A DNA stretch of 64,000 nt from Streptomyces sp. I05A-00742 (lineage in GTDB: Bacteria; Actinomycetota; Actinomycetes; Streptomycetales; Streptomycetaceae), in assembly GCF_013055795.1 (NCBI RefSeq), contig NZ_JABETO010000010.1, positions 126,215 through 190,214 of the forward strand. Reading direction: 5' to 3'. The translations under genes and the position numbers were made by a program. The notes below the pieces were generated by a model. That model did no database searches. It had not been told where the DNA came from and saw nothing but the letters and a program-made list of their open reading frames with translations. This document shows, piece by piece, positions 9,224 through 17,305 of this stretch; the stretch's first letter is position 1, and every line of letters starts with the position of its first letter.

Positions 9224-9418
9224 CCAGCGGACGCCCGCCAAGCCGCCGCCCCGCCCGCCGGACGGAGTCCGGCACACCGCCGGAGGCGGCCGACGGATAC
9301 AGCCCGGATGGCTGGGAGGCGAACTTCGCGGTACTCACCCACCTGAGCGAGCACCGGGTGCGATGGCGACCCTGACCAGCACACGACCACCAACCCGCCA
9401 CCCCGCCCGCCGGAGGCG
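9151..9418 (+). repeat. Tandem duplication of helicase 3' end (period 152)
   Basis: Bases 9151 onward (coding for the helicase C-terminus DGWEANFAVLTHLSEHRVRW plus stop) recur 152 bases later from 9303, nearly unchanged through the stop codon and partly beyond it. Because 152 is not a multiple of three, the second copy is in another frame; a 54-codon frame starting ATG at 9211 reads into it and ends with the same peptide at 9375. The differences that I see inside the coding repeat are synonymous third-position changes (ggt/ggc, gtg/gta). Whether the second copy is translated is unknown. Confidence 0.85.
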
Positions 9419-9508
9419 GCCGTAATACGCCTGGCCCCCTCCCGCCCGTGCCCCCTTGCGCGCGGCGCGACAATGGATGGCGGCGCAGACGATCCTGGAG
9501 GTATGTAC

Positions 9509-9880
9509 ATGTGCGAGTGCGAGCCGACACAGGCTCCCGGCCCGGGCGGTGGCGCGACCCGCCGTCTGAAGCCCGCGCCGCTGCTCTTCGAGCCGCCCGA
9601 GGCCGTCTCGGAGGCCGAGCACTTCTTCGACCTCGAATCGATCGAGGACCCGCGCGAGCTGCTCGCGCGCTCGACCGAGCTCGCGCTGGCCTTCCGCGCG
9701 GCGGCGGACCGGGCGGTGGAGTTCCAGGCGGTGGCGGCGGCGCAGCTCGCCGATCCCCGGCGGTTCGACCGGCTGCCCATGGCGGTGATCGCGGAGCGCG
9801 CCGAGTGGAGCGAGGACTATGCCAAGAAGATGGTGGAGTTCGGCCGCGAACTGCTGCGCGGCAGCAGAACGGCCGACTGA
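9509..9880 (+). CDS. Small hypothetical cytoplasmic protein
   Basis: This encodes 123 residues from the ATG at 9509, which has GGAGGT six bases upstream; an ATG at 9503 is too close to that site. The protein starts MCECEP, continues with an acidic FFDLESIEDPRELL stretch and ends in two helices (LALAFRAAADRAVEFQAVAAAQL and EWSEDYAKKMVEFGRELL). The second looks like part of a helix-turn-helix (MAVIAERAEWSEDYAKKMVEF), so DNA binding is possible. No family is recognised. It stands alone downstream of the nuclease-helicase operon. Confidence 0.65.
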   Translation: MCECEPTQAPGPGGGATRRLKPAPLLFEPPEAVSEAEHFFDLESIEDPRELLARSTELALAFRAAADRAVEFQAVAAAQLADPRRFDRLPMAVIAERAEWSEDYAKKMVEFGRELLRGSRTAD

Positions 9881-10024
9881 CCGGCTCGTTCCCACGACGG
9901 CCCATGCCCCGGCTCATGGGCCGTTGGCATATGCGGCGCACAACCTAGCGCACCGCCGGCGCCGCTGTCCCGAGTTCGCCGAACTGCGGCCGCCGGCCCC
10001 CGGTCCGGAGCCGACCATGGGGGC

Positions 10025-10597
10025 ATGAACTCCAGGCCACGCGATCCGCACCCCACCCGCTCCCCGCAGCCGCCCGTCCAGGTCGCGCCCGCCGGTGCCG
10101 ACTGGCTCGCCTCGGCCAGTCCGTTCCCCCGCAGCGTCCTGGCACTGTGGTCGGACAACCCGCGGACGACCCTGGTGCTGCCCTGCGGGCGGGCGTTCGA
10201 CGTGATCGGCGTTCCGTCGCTGTTCGGCCGCCGGATGCTCGACCGGCTGTGGTCGGCCGGGCCCGGCTCCGGCCCGGTGGCCGCCCAGCAGGGCCGGCTC
10301 CTGCTGTTCGCCGCCCCCGGGACGGCGCAGCGGCTGCCGGCGCTGCTGCGCTGGGAGGAGTGGGCCCGGGCCATTCCTCCCCTGCTGTGTCTGGGGACGG
10401 GCGACGCCGTGACCGTCCCCCCGCTGTATCCGCCGGACGAGACCGAGCCGACACCGCCCACGGCGCGCTGGGTGGTCGCCCCGGACGTCCGCCATCCGTG
10501 GCTGCCGGGGCCCGACACCCTGCTCTGGGCCTGCGTCCGTACCGCCCGTTCCGGTCTCAAACATACGGATTTTCTTTCCACCGGATCAGGGTGCTAG
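10025..10597 (+). CDS. Prim-pol-like hypothetical protein
   Basis: This 190-residue protein resembles Streptomyces proteins usually named bifunctional DNA primase/polymerase, with the order LVLPCGRAFDVIGVPSLFG, GPVAAQQGRLLLFAAPGTA and ARWVVAPDVRHPWLPGPD. I see no DxD or other metal site expected of an active polymerase, so it is probably a non-catalytic relative or only fold-related. It shares its feature order with the protein at 1011-1448. The coding end runs into the promoter of the tRNA-Lys gene, whose -10 box lies at the last codons. Function unknown. Confidence 0.6.
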   Translation: MNSRPRDPHPTRSPQPPVQVAPAGADWLASASPFPRSVLALWSDNPRTTLVLPCGRAFDVIGVPSLFGRRMLDRLWSAGPGSGPVAAQQGRLLLFAAPGTAQRLPALLRWEEWARAIPPLLCLGTGDAVTVPPLYPPDETEPTPPTARWVVAPDVRHPWLPGPDTLLWACVRTARSGLKHTDFLSTGSGC

Positions 10598-10600
10598 AGT
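10572..10600 (+). promoter_or_regulatory. Promoter of first tRNA-Lys
   Basis: A TAGAGT -10 box lies at 10595-10600, with a weak TTCTTT -35 seventeen bases upstream. The same TAGAGT box and nearly the same leader (TTCTCCGTCAGCAG) precede the third tRNA-Lys at 21065-21085, and the second has TAGTAT at 16634-16639. Confidence 0.55.
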
Positions 10601-10614
10601 TTCTCCGTCAGCAG

Positions 10615-10688
10615 GCGCCGCTAGCTCAGTTGGTTAGAGCAGCTGACTCTTAATCAGCGGGTCCGGGGTTCGAGTCCCTGGCGGCGCA
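10615..10688 (+). tRNA. tRNA-Lys (anticodon CTT), copy 1
   Basis: The 74-base cloverleaf has a 7-bp acceptor stem GCGCCGC/GCGGCGC, an anticodon stem GCTGA/TCAGC and loop CTCTTAA with anticodon CTT, and a T loop TTCGAGT. It reads AAG codons. The CCA end is not encoded. Two copies that look identical lie at 16655 and 21086. Confidence 0.97.
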
Positions 10689-10697
10689 CAGACAGGG

Positions 10698-10729
10698 AAG
10701 ATCCCCTCACTTCGGTGAGGGGATCTTTT
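10698..10729 (+). terminator. Intrinsic terminator of tRNA-Lys copy 1
   Basis: The arms AAGATCCCCTCAC and GTGAGGGGATCTT close on a TTCG tetraloop and run into TTTTCG, a textbook rho-independent hairpin ten bases after the tRNA. Confidence 0.9.
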
Positions 10730-10783
10730 CGTTTGCCCGTATGCCGACATATGCCCGTATGCCCGGAGTACGTCCGGAGAAGG

Positions 10784-12022
10784 TCAGCCCCGGGTCACCC
10801 GGACCGTCCACGCCCCGTCCGCCGCGCGCCCCCGGACGTCCACCCGCACCCCGTTCGGCCCCACGGACAGGGACTCCCCCACCCCGAGCGGCGCGTCGGC
10901 CAGCGGTGGGTAGACGGCCTCGCCGGGGCAGGCCAGGCTGTCGGGATGGCCGTCCAGCACCTGGACGGGCCCGCCGCCGGAGGGCGTCTCGCTGTCCACC
11001 CGGTAGACCAGCACCCCTTCCGTGCAGGTGGCGGCGTCGTTGCCGGACGCGGTGCGCGCCTCGACGACGACGGCGCTCGTCGGCCCGGTCCTGGCCACCA
11101 CCAGCCGGGTACGGGTGTCCTGCCCCGGCCGCATCGGGGCCTCCAGCGGCTGGAGGGTGTGCACTCCGCTGCCCCGCCCGGCGACGCAGTCCACCTGCCG
11201 GGCGTCGAGCCAGCCCAGCTTCCACTTGTGCCAGCCGAAGGGGTCGGACGCCAGCCCGAACTGGCTGCCCATGAGGTCCCAGTCGCCGACATGGGTGTCC
11301 CAGTCGCCCTTGCCCTCGGACGGCCGGTGGTAGAGGTCGGGCAGGTCCAGGACGTGTCCGGTCTCGTGGGCGAGGACGTTGCGGTCGGGCGGGTGGTGTT
11401 CGAAGACGGTGACGACCCGGCGCAGCTCGGCGCCGTCCACGTCCAGCGGCCGGTCGAGGTTGACGACCTTGGTCGCGTCGGAGTCCACCCCGGGGGCGTC
11501 GGGGTCGGCGACCAGGTAGACCAGCCCGTAGCGGCCGAAGTCGACGGCTCCGCGCGCGGCGGTGATGGCGTCCCGCAGGTAGGCGGTGCGCAGCTCGCCG
11601 TCCCAGTCGCGCTGTATCCGGTACGCGGTGGAGGGCCGGGGCATCCGGAACCACCGGTCCACCGCGTGGGGGCGGACGGAGAACCGGCCGTAGGAGGCCC
11701 GCTCGAAGAAACGGGAGGTGCCGGGGAAGTGGTCCGCCGTGAGCTGGGCCGGGGTGGCGACGGGCCGGGAGTCGGGGAACGAGAGGAAGACCAGGACGGC
11801 GTCCAGCCGGCCCACGGCGCGCGGGTAGGACGGGTTCCAGGTGTCCAGTCCCTCGGAGTGGTGGGCGTCGCTGCGCGGCAGTGCGCAGGGGCCGCCCGGT
11901 CCCGCCGCCCGGGCGGGGCCCGCCACCAGGGTGGCGGCGATGGCGCACAGGCAGGTCAGCATGGCGCCCAGCCGGCGCAGCCCTGACCGTTCCACCCCCA
12001 TGGGTGTCTGCGGACGCACCAC
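10784..12022 (-). CDS. Secreted M6-like zinc metalloprotease
   Basis: This 412-residue protein starts at GTG 12022 with GGGAGG just upstream. A signal peptide spans about residues 15-40 (basic RSGLRRLG, hydrophobic core, cleavage near ARA). The zinc site is HETGHVLDLPD at residues 219-229 (HExxHxxxxxD), followed by GDWDLMGSQFG, the metzincin-style Met-turn seen in immune-inhibitor-A-like M6 enzymes. The C-terminal 120 residues are beta-rich (VHTLQPLEAP, VLVYRVD). It probably degrades extracellular protein during growth or differentiation. It is transcribed away from the c-di-GMP gene and shares that intergenic region. Confidence 0.85.
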   Translation of the reverse strand: MVRPQTPMGVERSGLRRLGAMLTCLCAIAATLVAGPARAAGPGGPCALPRSDAHHSEGLDTWNPSYPRAVGRLDAVLVFLSFPDSRPVATPAQLTADHFPGTSRFFERASYGRFSVRPHAVDRWFRMPRPSTAYRIQRDWDGELRTAYLRDAITAARGAVDFGRYGLVYLVADPDAPGVDSDATKVVNLDRPLDVDGAELRRVVTVFEHHPPDRNVLAHETGHVLDLPDLYHRPSEGKGDWDTHVGDWDLMGSQFGLASDPFGWHKWKLGWLDARQVDCVAGRGSGVHTLQPLEAPMRPGQDTRTRLVVARTGPTSAVVVEARTASGNDAATCTEGVLVYRVDSETPSGGGPVQVLDGHPDSLACPGEAVYPPLADAPLGVGESLSVGPNGVRVDVRGRAADGAWTVRVTRG

Positions 12023-12132
12023 GTCGACCTCCCGGGAAGGATTCGGGACACCTCTCCCACCCTCGGGCGATTTGTAGCGTTATGCCCTGTTCCGGTCCCC
12101 CGGTCGAGTGACGGGGCCGACTTCTGGGTACA

Positions 12133-12146
12133 TCACACTCAGTCAC
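12133..12146. promoter_or_regulatory. Possible BldD-type operator
   Basis: The sequence TCACACTCAGTCAC holds two TNAC/GTNA-type half-sites five bases apart, close to the BldD pseudopalindrome as I remember it. It lies in the 395-base region between the protease start (12022) and the c-di-GMP gene start (12418). cdgA is a known BldD target in S. coelicolor. I see no other element in this region. Confidence 0.35.
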
Positions 12147-12417
12147 GGACGGTCAATCGAGATGACATCGAGATGCACGCCCTTGCAGCCTCGGCCCAGA
12201 GCGGGCATGGACGTGCAGAAACGGTCGGATCCAGGACCGCGGCTCCCCTGATCGAGACCCGGCCGCTGGAACGGGCCCCGTACGAGCCCTATGATCGCCA
12301 CATTTGCAGCATGGATTGCCCCAACCGGCGGCCATATGCCGTCAATTCGACCACGCGTACGAGTCTCATGAAAGCCGCACGGCACTGTGCGGAACGATTG
12401 CCACGCGGGAGCGAGCG

Positions 12418-14211
12418 GTGAGCGGAACCCTCGACGGCCAGGGCGGCGTGCCGGGTGCGGCGGCGCCCGTCGTCACACAACGTCACGTCAACGCGGATGA
12501 TTTCCGCGCTGCCTTCCGGGCCGCGCATCTGGGGATGGCCGTCGTCGGGTCCGACGGCCTGGTGCGCGTCGCCAACGACGCCCTCGGAGCGCTGCTGGGC
12601 ACCGACCCGGCCCGGCTCCACGACTGTCCCGCCGCGGAGTTCACCGGACTGCGCGAGGACTCCCGGACCTGGAACGCGTACCGGGAAGTGCTGGCAGGAC
12701 GCAGGGCCAGGCTCAACTGCACGCGCCGTCTCCGGCGCCCCGGCGGACGGTCGGTCTGGGCCGAGGTCACCGTCACCCCGCTGCCCGGCACCCGTGACAC
12801 CCTGCTGTCGGTCGCCGACATCAGCGAACGCCGCGATCTGCGCGCCCGGCTGCGCCATCTGCGGATGCACGACCCGGTGACCCGGCTGCCCAACCGCAGC
12901 CTGTTCTTCGAGCGGCTGGCCGCGGCGCTGGCGGCGGCGTCCCTCGCGGAGGACGGCCGGGGCCGGATCGGCCTGTGCTACCTGGACCTCGACGGTTTCA
13001 AGGCCGTCAACGACACCCTCGGTCACCGCGCCGGCGACCGGCTGCTCGGCGCGGTGGCCCGGCGGCTGCGCGACTGCGCGGCCGAGGGCGGCCACCTGGT
13101 GGCGCGGCTGGGCGGCGACGAGTTCGCGCTGCTCGTCGAGGAGTCGGCCGGCACGGAGCAGTTGGTCGCCCTCGCCGGGGCCGTCCAGGCCGCGCTCCAG
13201 CGGCCGTTCGAGGTGGACGGGCAGCGGCTGGCGGTCTCGGCGAGCATCGGCGTCGTCGAGCGCGAGGCCGCAGGGACGCACGCCACCGAGCTGATGCAGG
13301 CCGCCGACACCACGCTGTACTGGGCGAAGGCGGACGGCAAGGCACGCTGGGCGCTCTTCGACCCGGAGCGCAACGCCCACCGGATGACCCGCCAGGCGCT
13401 CTCCAGCACCCTCCGGCCCGCCGTCGAGCGCGGCGAGTTCGTCCTCCAGTACCAGCCGCTGGTCGGGCTGGGCGACGGGGTGGTCCGCGGTGTGGAGGCC
13501 CTGGTGCGCTGGCACCACCCGCAGTTCGGCACCCTCTCGCCGAATCGGTTCATCGGACTGGCCGAGGAGACCGGCGCGATCGTGCCGCTCGGCCGCTGGG
13601 TGCTGGAGACCGCCTGCCGCCAGGCCCGCCGCTGGCAGCTCGACCGGCCGGACGAACCGCTCGTGGTGAGCGTGAACGTGGCGGTCCGTCAGGTCTGGGA
13701 CTCGGACCTGGTCGCGGACGTGGCGGCGATCCTCGCCGAGACCGGGCTGCCGCCGCGCCTGCTCCAACTGGAGCTGACCGAATCGGCGGTGATGGGCTCG
13801 GCGGGCCGGCCGCTCCAACAGCTGCGCCGGCTCAGCGACATGGGCGTCGCCATCGCCATCGACGACTTCGGCACCGGCTACTCCAACCTCTCCTACCTCA
13901 GCAGACTCCCGGTCTCCACGCTGAAGCTGGACGGCTCGTTCGTGCACGGCTTCCGCACCGACGAACCGCCGAACCCGGCCGACGAGACCATCGTCGAGGC
14001 CCTGGTGCAACTGGCGCACCGGCTGGGGCTGACCGTGACGGCGGAGTGCGTGGAGAACGCGGAACAGGCGGAGCGGCTGGGGCGGATCGGGTGCGACACG
14101 GGACAGGGCTGGTTCTACTCACGGCCGGTGGCGGCGGAGCGGATCTCCGCCCTGCTGGGAGCGGGGGCGGGTGCCCGGCCGCCCGCCCCTGCCCCTGCCC
14201 CCGTCCGCTAG
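12418..14211 (+). CDS. cdgA: PAS-GGDEF-EAL cyclic di-GMP enzyme (CdgA-like)
   Basis: The GTG at 12418 follows GGGAG and gives 597 residues. Order: a PAS domain (about 20-150, DFRAAFRAAHLGMAVVGSDG), a GGDEF domain with intact GGDEF at residues 232-236, and an EAL domain with Glu360 of EAL plus LTESAVM, IDDFGTGYS, KLDGSFV and ECVENAEQ, so both catalytic sites look complete. No membrane segment is present. It could both make and break c-di-GMP, the signal that controls the Streptomyces switch from vegetative growth to sporulation through BldD. The symbol rests on architecture and neighbourhood; RmdA has a similar architecture, so the assignment is moderate. Confidence 0.8.
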   Translation: MSGTLDGQGGVPGAAAPVVTQRHVNADDFRAAFRAAHLGMAVVGSDGLVRVANDALGALLGTDPARLHDCPAAEFTGLREDSRTWNAYREVLAGRRARLNCTRRLRRPGGRSVWAEVTVTPLPGTRDTLLSVADISERRDLRARLRHLRMHDPVTRLPNRSLFFERLAAALAAASLAEDGRGRIGLCYLDLDGFKAVNDTLGHRAGDRLLGAVARRLRDCAAEGGHLVARLGGDEFALLVEESAGTEQLVALAGAVQAALQRPFEVDGQRLAVSASIGVVEREAAGTHATELMQAADTTLYWAKADGKARWALFDPERNAHRMTRQALSSTLRPAVERGEFVLQYQPLVGLGDGVVRGVEALVRWHHPQFGTLSPNRFIGLAEETGAIVPLGRWVLETACRQARRWQLDRPDEPLVVSVNVAVRQVWDSDLVADVAAILAETGLPPRLLQLELTESAVMGSAGRPLQQLRRLSDMGVAIAIDDFGTGYSNLSYLSRLPVSTLKLDGSFVHGFRTDEPPNPADETIVEALVQLAHRLGLTVTAECVENAEQAERLGRIGCDTGQGWFYSRPVAAERISALLGAGAGARPPAPAPAPVR

Positions 14212-14228
14212 GGACGTATCACGCCGCG

Positions 14229-14345
14229 CGCGCTGTCCTCGGGCTCGGGGTTCGGGCCCCCGTCGCGGCTGGAGGACGCGTACCGCGCTGTCCTCGGGCT
14301 CGGGGGTTCGGGGGCGGAGCCCCCGAGAAACGGTGAAAGGGTGGG
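14229..14345 (+). repeat. Interspersed repeat with internal duplication
   Basis: A segment CGCTGTCCTCGGGCTCGGGG occurs twice, near 14230 and 14285, and is followed by a hairpin (TCGGGGGC / GCCCCCGA around 14308-14326) and the tail GAGAAACGGTGAAAGGGTGGG at 14325-14345. That tail matches the element at the start of the window. It lies between two convergent genes and could terminate both. Confidence 0.6.
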
Positions 14346-14400
14346 CCAGGGGCCAAGTCCCCCCACCCCCGACAGCGCGCCACCGACCCACCCCACCGGA

Positions 14401-15513
14401 CTAGCCCTGGGCCTCCGCGCCGCCCGGCATCCCGTACGCGTCCGCGATCAGGTCGTAGCTGCGCAGCCGGGCGTCCGCGCCGTGCACGTTCGCCGTGATC
14501 ATCAGCTCGTCGGCGCCCGTCCGGCGCACCAGGGCGTCCAGCCCCTCCCGGACCTCGTCCGGCGTGCCGTAGACGACGTTCCGCAGCCAGTCGTCGACGA
14601 AGTCCCGCTCCACGTCGGTGAATTCGTACGCCGCCGCCTCCTCGGGCGACGGCACCAGGCCCGGCCGTCCGCGGCGCAGCCGCAGCATGGACAGGGCCCC
14701 GGTGAGCACCTGCCGCCGTGCCTCCGCCGGGTCGTCCGCCGCGAGCGCCTGGACGCCGATCTTGGCGTAGGGGCGGTCGAGGACGGCCGACGGCCGGAAG
14801 GAGGAGCGGTAGAGGTCGAGGGCGGGCACGGTGTTCGCCGCCGAGAAGTGGTGGGCGAAGGAGAAGGGCAGCCCGAGCGCCCCGGCCAGCCGGGCGCTGA
14901 AGCCGGAGGAGCCGAGCAGCCAGACGGAGGGCCGGTCGGCCCGCTGGACCCCGCCGGGCACCCGGCCCTGGACCGGTCCCGGCACGGCGTGGATCCGTGC
15001 GTAGGGGTGCCCGTCCGGGAAGTCGTCGTCGAGGAAGCGGATCAGCTCGGAGAGCTGCTGCGGGAACTCGTCCGCCCCCTCCGCGAGCTGGTCCGCCCGG
15101 CGCAGGGCGGCGGCGGTGGCGCCGTCCGTGCCGGGTGCGCGCCCGAGGCCCAGATCGATCCGCCCCGGCGCGAACGCCTCCAGCGTGCCGAACTGCTCGG
15201 CGATCACCAGCGGCGCGTGGTTGGGCAGCATCACCCCGCCGGAACCGAGCCGGATCCGCTCCGTCCGGGCCGCCAGGTGGGCCAGGATCACGGCGGGCGA
15301 GGAACTGGCGACGCCCGGCATCGAGTGGTGCTCGGCGACCCAGTAGCGGTGGAATCCGCGCCGCTCGGTGCGGTGGGCGAGCTCGACGGTGGTCCCCAGC
15401 GCCTGCCGCGCGGTCCTGCCGCTGCCCACGGTGGCCAGGTCCAGCACGGACAGCGGTACGGGCGCCCGTCCCCGAGGGGTCGCCCGGATGATCTCGTCGT
15501 GCGCGTCGGCCAC
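14401..15513 (-). CDS. LLM-class flavin-dependent oxidoreductase
   Basis: This 370-residue protein belongs to the luciferase-like monooxygenase superfamily that uses FMNH2 or F420. The GTG at 15513 has GGAGG nine bases upstream. Typical features are [13 protein letters not shown] at the N-terminus, [63 protein letters not shown] and a [12 protein letters not shown] region near the end. These match the alkanal-monooxygenase-like (MsnO8/YvbT) group. The substrate cannot be told. It is divergent from the IclR regulator gene at 15808, which is a candidate controller. Confidence 0.85.
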   Translation of the reverse strand: MADAHDEIIRATPRGRAPVPLSVLDLATVGSGRTARQALGTTVELAHRTERRGFHRYWVAEHHSMPGVASSSPAVILAHLAARTERIRLGSGGVMLPNHAPLVIAEQFGTLEAFAPGRIDLGLGRAPGTDGATAAALRRADQLAEGADEFPQQLSELIRFLDDDFPDGHPYARIHAVPGPVQGRVPGGVQRADRPSVWLLGSSGFSARLAGALGLPFSFAHHFSAANTVPALDLYRSSFRPSAVLDRPYAKIGVQALAADDPAEARRQVLTGALSMLRLRRGRPGLVPSPEEAAAYEFTDVERDFVDDWLRNVVYGTPDEVREGLDALVRRTGADELMITANVHGADARLRSYDLIADAYGMPGGAEAQG

Positions 15514-15807
15514 GGTGGCCCGCCTCCCTGCTCGTGTCGCGCGGTGCGCGTCGCCCGCTGCCGGGTCCCCTGTTCCCTGCACCGGGCGCGCTGCTCCGCC
15601 GGTCTCGCGGAAGGCAACCGGAGAGAGACTCCGCTTTATTCCCGCCGCCCCGCCCGCCCGCTTCATGCTGTCGGCATATGCCGCCGACCAGCGCCACAGC
15701 CCAGAGCGGTAGGGTCCGCTTCCGTTCTCCGCAACACCCTCTCCGGACGGGCCCGTTCGTCCTATCGTGAGAAGCGGAACACCCGCGCGACCAGCCAAGG
15801 GGAGACC

Positions 15808-16569
15808 GTGGCGCTCAAGCCCGAGCCGATCACACCGTTCCACTCGGTGCAGCACGCCCTGCGCGTCCTGGAGACGGTCACCAAGTACACGGGAGGGGTG
15901 AGCGAGGCCCAGCTCGCCCGGGAGACCGGCCTGCCCCCGGGCCGCCTGGCCCACCTGCTGGCGATGCTCCACCGCGAGCGGTACGTGGTACGGGCCGGCG
16001 ACGACGCGTACGCCGCCGGACCGGCGCTCGCCCTGCTCGGCACGGGCGGCGACCGCGACGCGGCCCTCACCGACCGGCTCCAGCGGGCGCTCACCCGGCT
16101 GCGCGACACCATCGGGGCGGCCGTCTACCTCAGCGGGTACGTCGACGGCGAGGTCCGGATCACCCAGTACGCGGACGGGCCCGGCACGCCCCGCGTGAAC
16201 GAGTGGGTGGACTTCCGCACGGCCGCCCACGCGAGCGCCCTCGGCAAGTGCCTGCTCACCCAGCTCGACCACGACGACCGGCGCGACCACCTCTCCCGGC
16301 ACCGGACCGCCCGGTTCACCTCCCGGACGATCACCGACGAGAAGACGCTGCTCACCCGGCTCGCCGCCCAGCCCGCCAGCGTGCCCGTCCTCGACCTCCA
16401 GGAGTACGCGCTGGGCACGGTCTGCGCCGCCGTCCCGATCACCGCTGGCAAGCGGGTCGGCTCGCTCGCCCTCTCCCTCCCGCTCGCCCACGCCCACCGG
16501 CTGCGCCAGGCGGCGGACGCGCTGAACCGGCACGCCGCCCCGATGCTGCTCTCCCTCGCCCTGCACTGA
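15808..16569 (+). CDS. IclR-family transcriptional regulator
   Basis: The GTG at 15808 follows AAGGGGAG and gives 253 residues. The N-terminal winged helix-turn-helix (residues 12-70, [42 protein letters not shown] written in parts) is followed by the effector domain with [12 protein letters not shown] and the terminal [17 protein letters not shown]. The family binds small aromatic or central-metabolism effectors. The nearest gene, divergent, encodes the flavin oxidoreductase at 14401-15513. It is followed by the second tRNA-Lys. Confidence 0.85.
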   Translation: MALKPEPITPFHSVQHALRVLETVTKYTGGVSEAQLARETGLPPGRLAHLLAMLHRERYVVRAGDDAYAAGPALALLGTGGDRDAALTDRLQRALTRLRDTIGAAVYLSGYVDGEVRITQYADGPGTPRVNEWVDFRTAAHASALGKCLLTQLDHDDRRDHLSRHRTARFTSRTITDEKTLLTRLAAQPASVPVLDLQEYALGTVCAAVPITAGKRVGSLALSLPLAHAHRLRQAADALNRHAAPMLLSLALH

Positions 16570-16654
16570 AGGGGCCCACGGGGCTCGCGGGGCCCTGAGC
16601 AGCGGCTGGTGCGAAGCACCGCTCGGGACCAGGTAGTATTTATCCCGTCAGCGA

Positions 16655-16728
16655 GCGCCGCTAGCTCAGTTGGTTAGAGCAGCTGACTCTTAATCAGCGG
16701 GTCCGGGGTTCGAGTCCCTGGCGGCGCA
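16655..16728 (+). tRNA. tRNA-Lys (anticodon CTT), copy 2
   Basis: The sequence looks identical over 74 bases to the copies at 10615 and 21086, with a TAGTAT -10 box at 16634-16639. The three copies share the CTT anticodon and encode no CCA end. Confidence 0.97.
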
Positions 16729-16735
16729 CCGACAG

Positions 16736-16769
16736 CAGAAGGCCCCTCACTCAGGTGAGGGGCCTTCTG
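16736..16769 (+). terminator. Intrinsic terminator of tRNA-Lys copy 2
   Basis: The arms CAGAAGGCCCCTCAC and GTGAGGGGCCTTCTG form a 15-bp stem with a four-base loop directly after the tRNA. Confidence 0.85.
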
Positions 16770-16812
16770 CGTAGTGTGTGCGGGAACCGGTCATGGAGAA
16801 AGGAGCAGCCAC

Positions 16813-17229
16813 GTGCCCCAGCGGCGCCGCCCCTCGGCAGCCGGCCTGATGCTGCTGCTCCTCGTGGCCCTCTTCGGCTTCACGGGCCTCACCGGCGTCT
16901 CCGCCGCGGCCCCGGCCGCCTCCGACGGCACCATCCGGGCCGACGCGTCCCGGCCGCTCGCCGCGTCACGCACCCAGGACGGACCCGCCGTCCACGCCGC
17001 GCCCGGCGCGGTCGCCCACGACGGTGACGGCGGGAGTTGCCGCCCCCACGACGTGCCGCTGAAGGGCACGGAGGCCGTCGTCCCGCACGCCCCCACCGAC
17101 CCGCTCACCGCGTCCGCCACCGCGCGCACGCCGCTCCCCCGGACTCCGGCACCCCGGGCCCGCGCACCCCGGGCCCCGCCCGTACCGGTCGCCGGCTGCG
17201 CCGAGCTCCTCCCCGTCCTGCGGATCTAG
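16813..17229 (+). CDS. Small secreted or anchored hypothetical protein
   Basis: The GTG at 16813 has GAAAGGAG seven bases upstream and gives 138 residues. The N-terminus is a signal peptide or anchor (RRRPSAAGLMLLLLVALFGF, then GVSAAAPAAS). The mature part is proline- and alanine-rich and holds two cysteines, one in GGSCRPHDVPLKG and one in VAGCAELLPVL near the end. It precedes the DsbA-like and CcdA-like genes, so it may be an extracytoplasmic partner of that redox pair. No family recognised. Confidence 0.6.
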   Translation: MPQRRRPSAAGLMLLLLVALFGFTGLTGVSAAAPAASDGTIRADASRPLAASRTQDGPAVHAAPGAVAHDGDGGSCRPHDVPLKGTEAVVPHAPTDPLTASATARTPLPRTPAPRARAPRAPPVPVAGCAELLPVLRI

Positions 17230-17305
17230 ACCCGCCCGTACGGCCCGCGCCGGGCCGTACTCCGGCATGCCTGGATTCGCCGAGACCCACGGAGCTTTGA
17301 CCCTC

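Noticed and set aside
9211-9375. A separate 54-codon gene
   Set aside because: It is explained by the tandem duplication and lacks its own ribosome binding site. It is kept as an observation, not as a gene.
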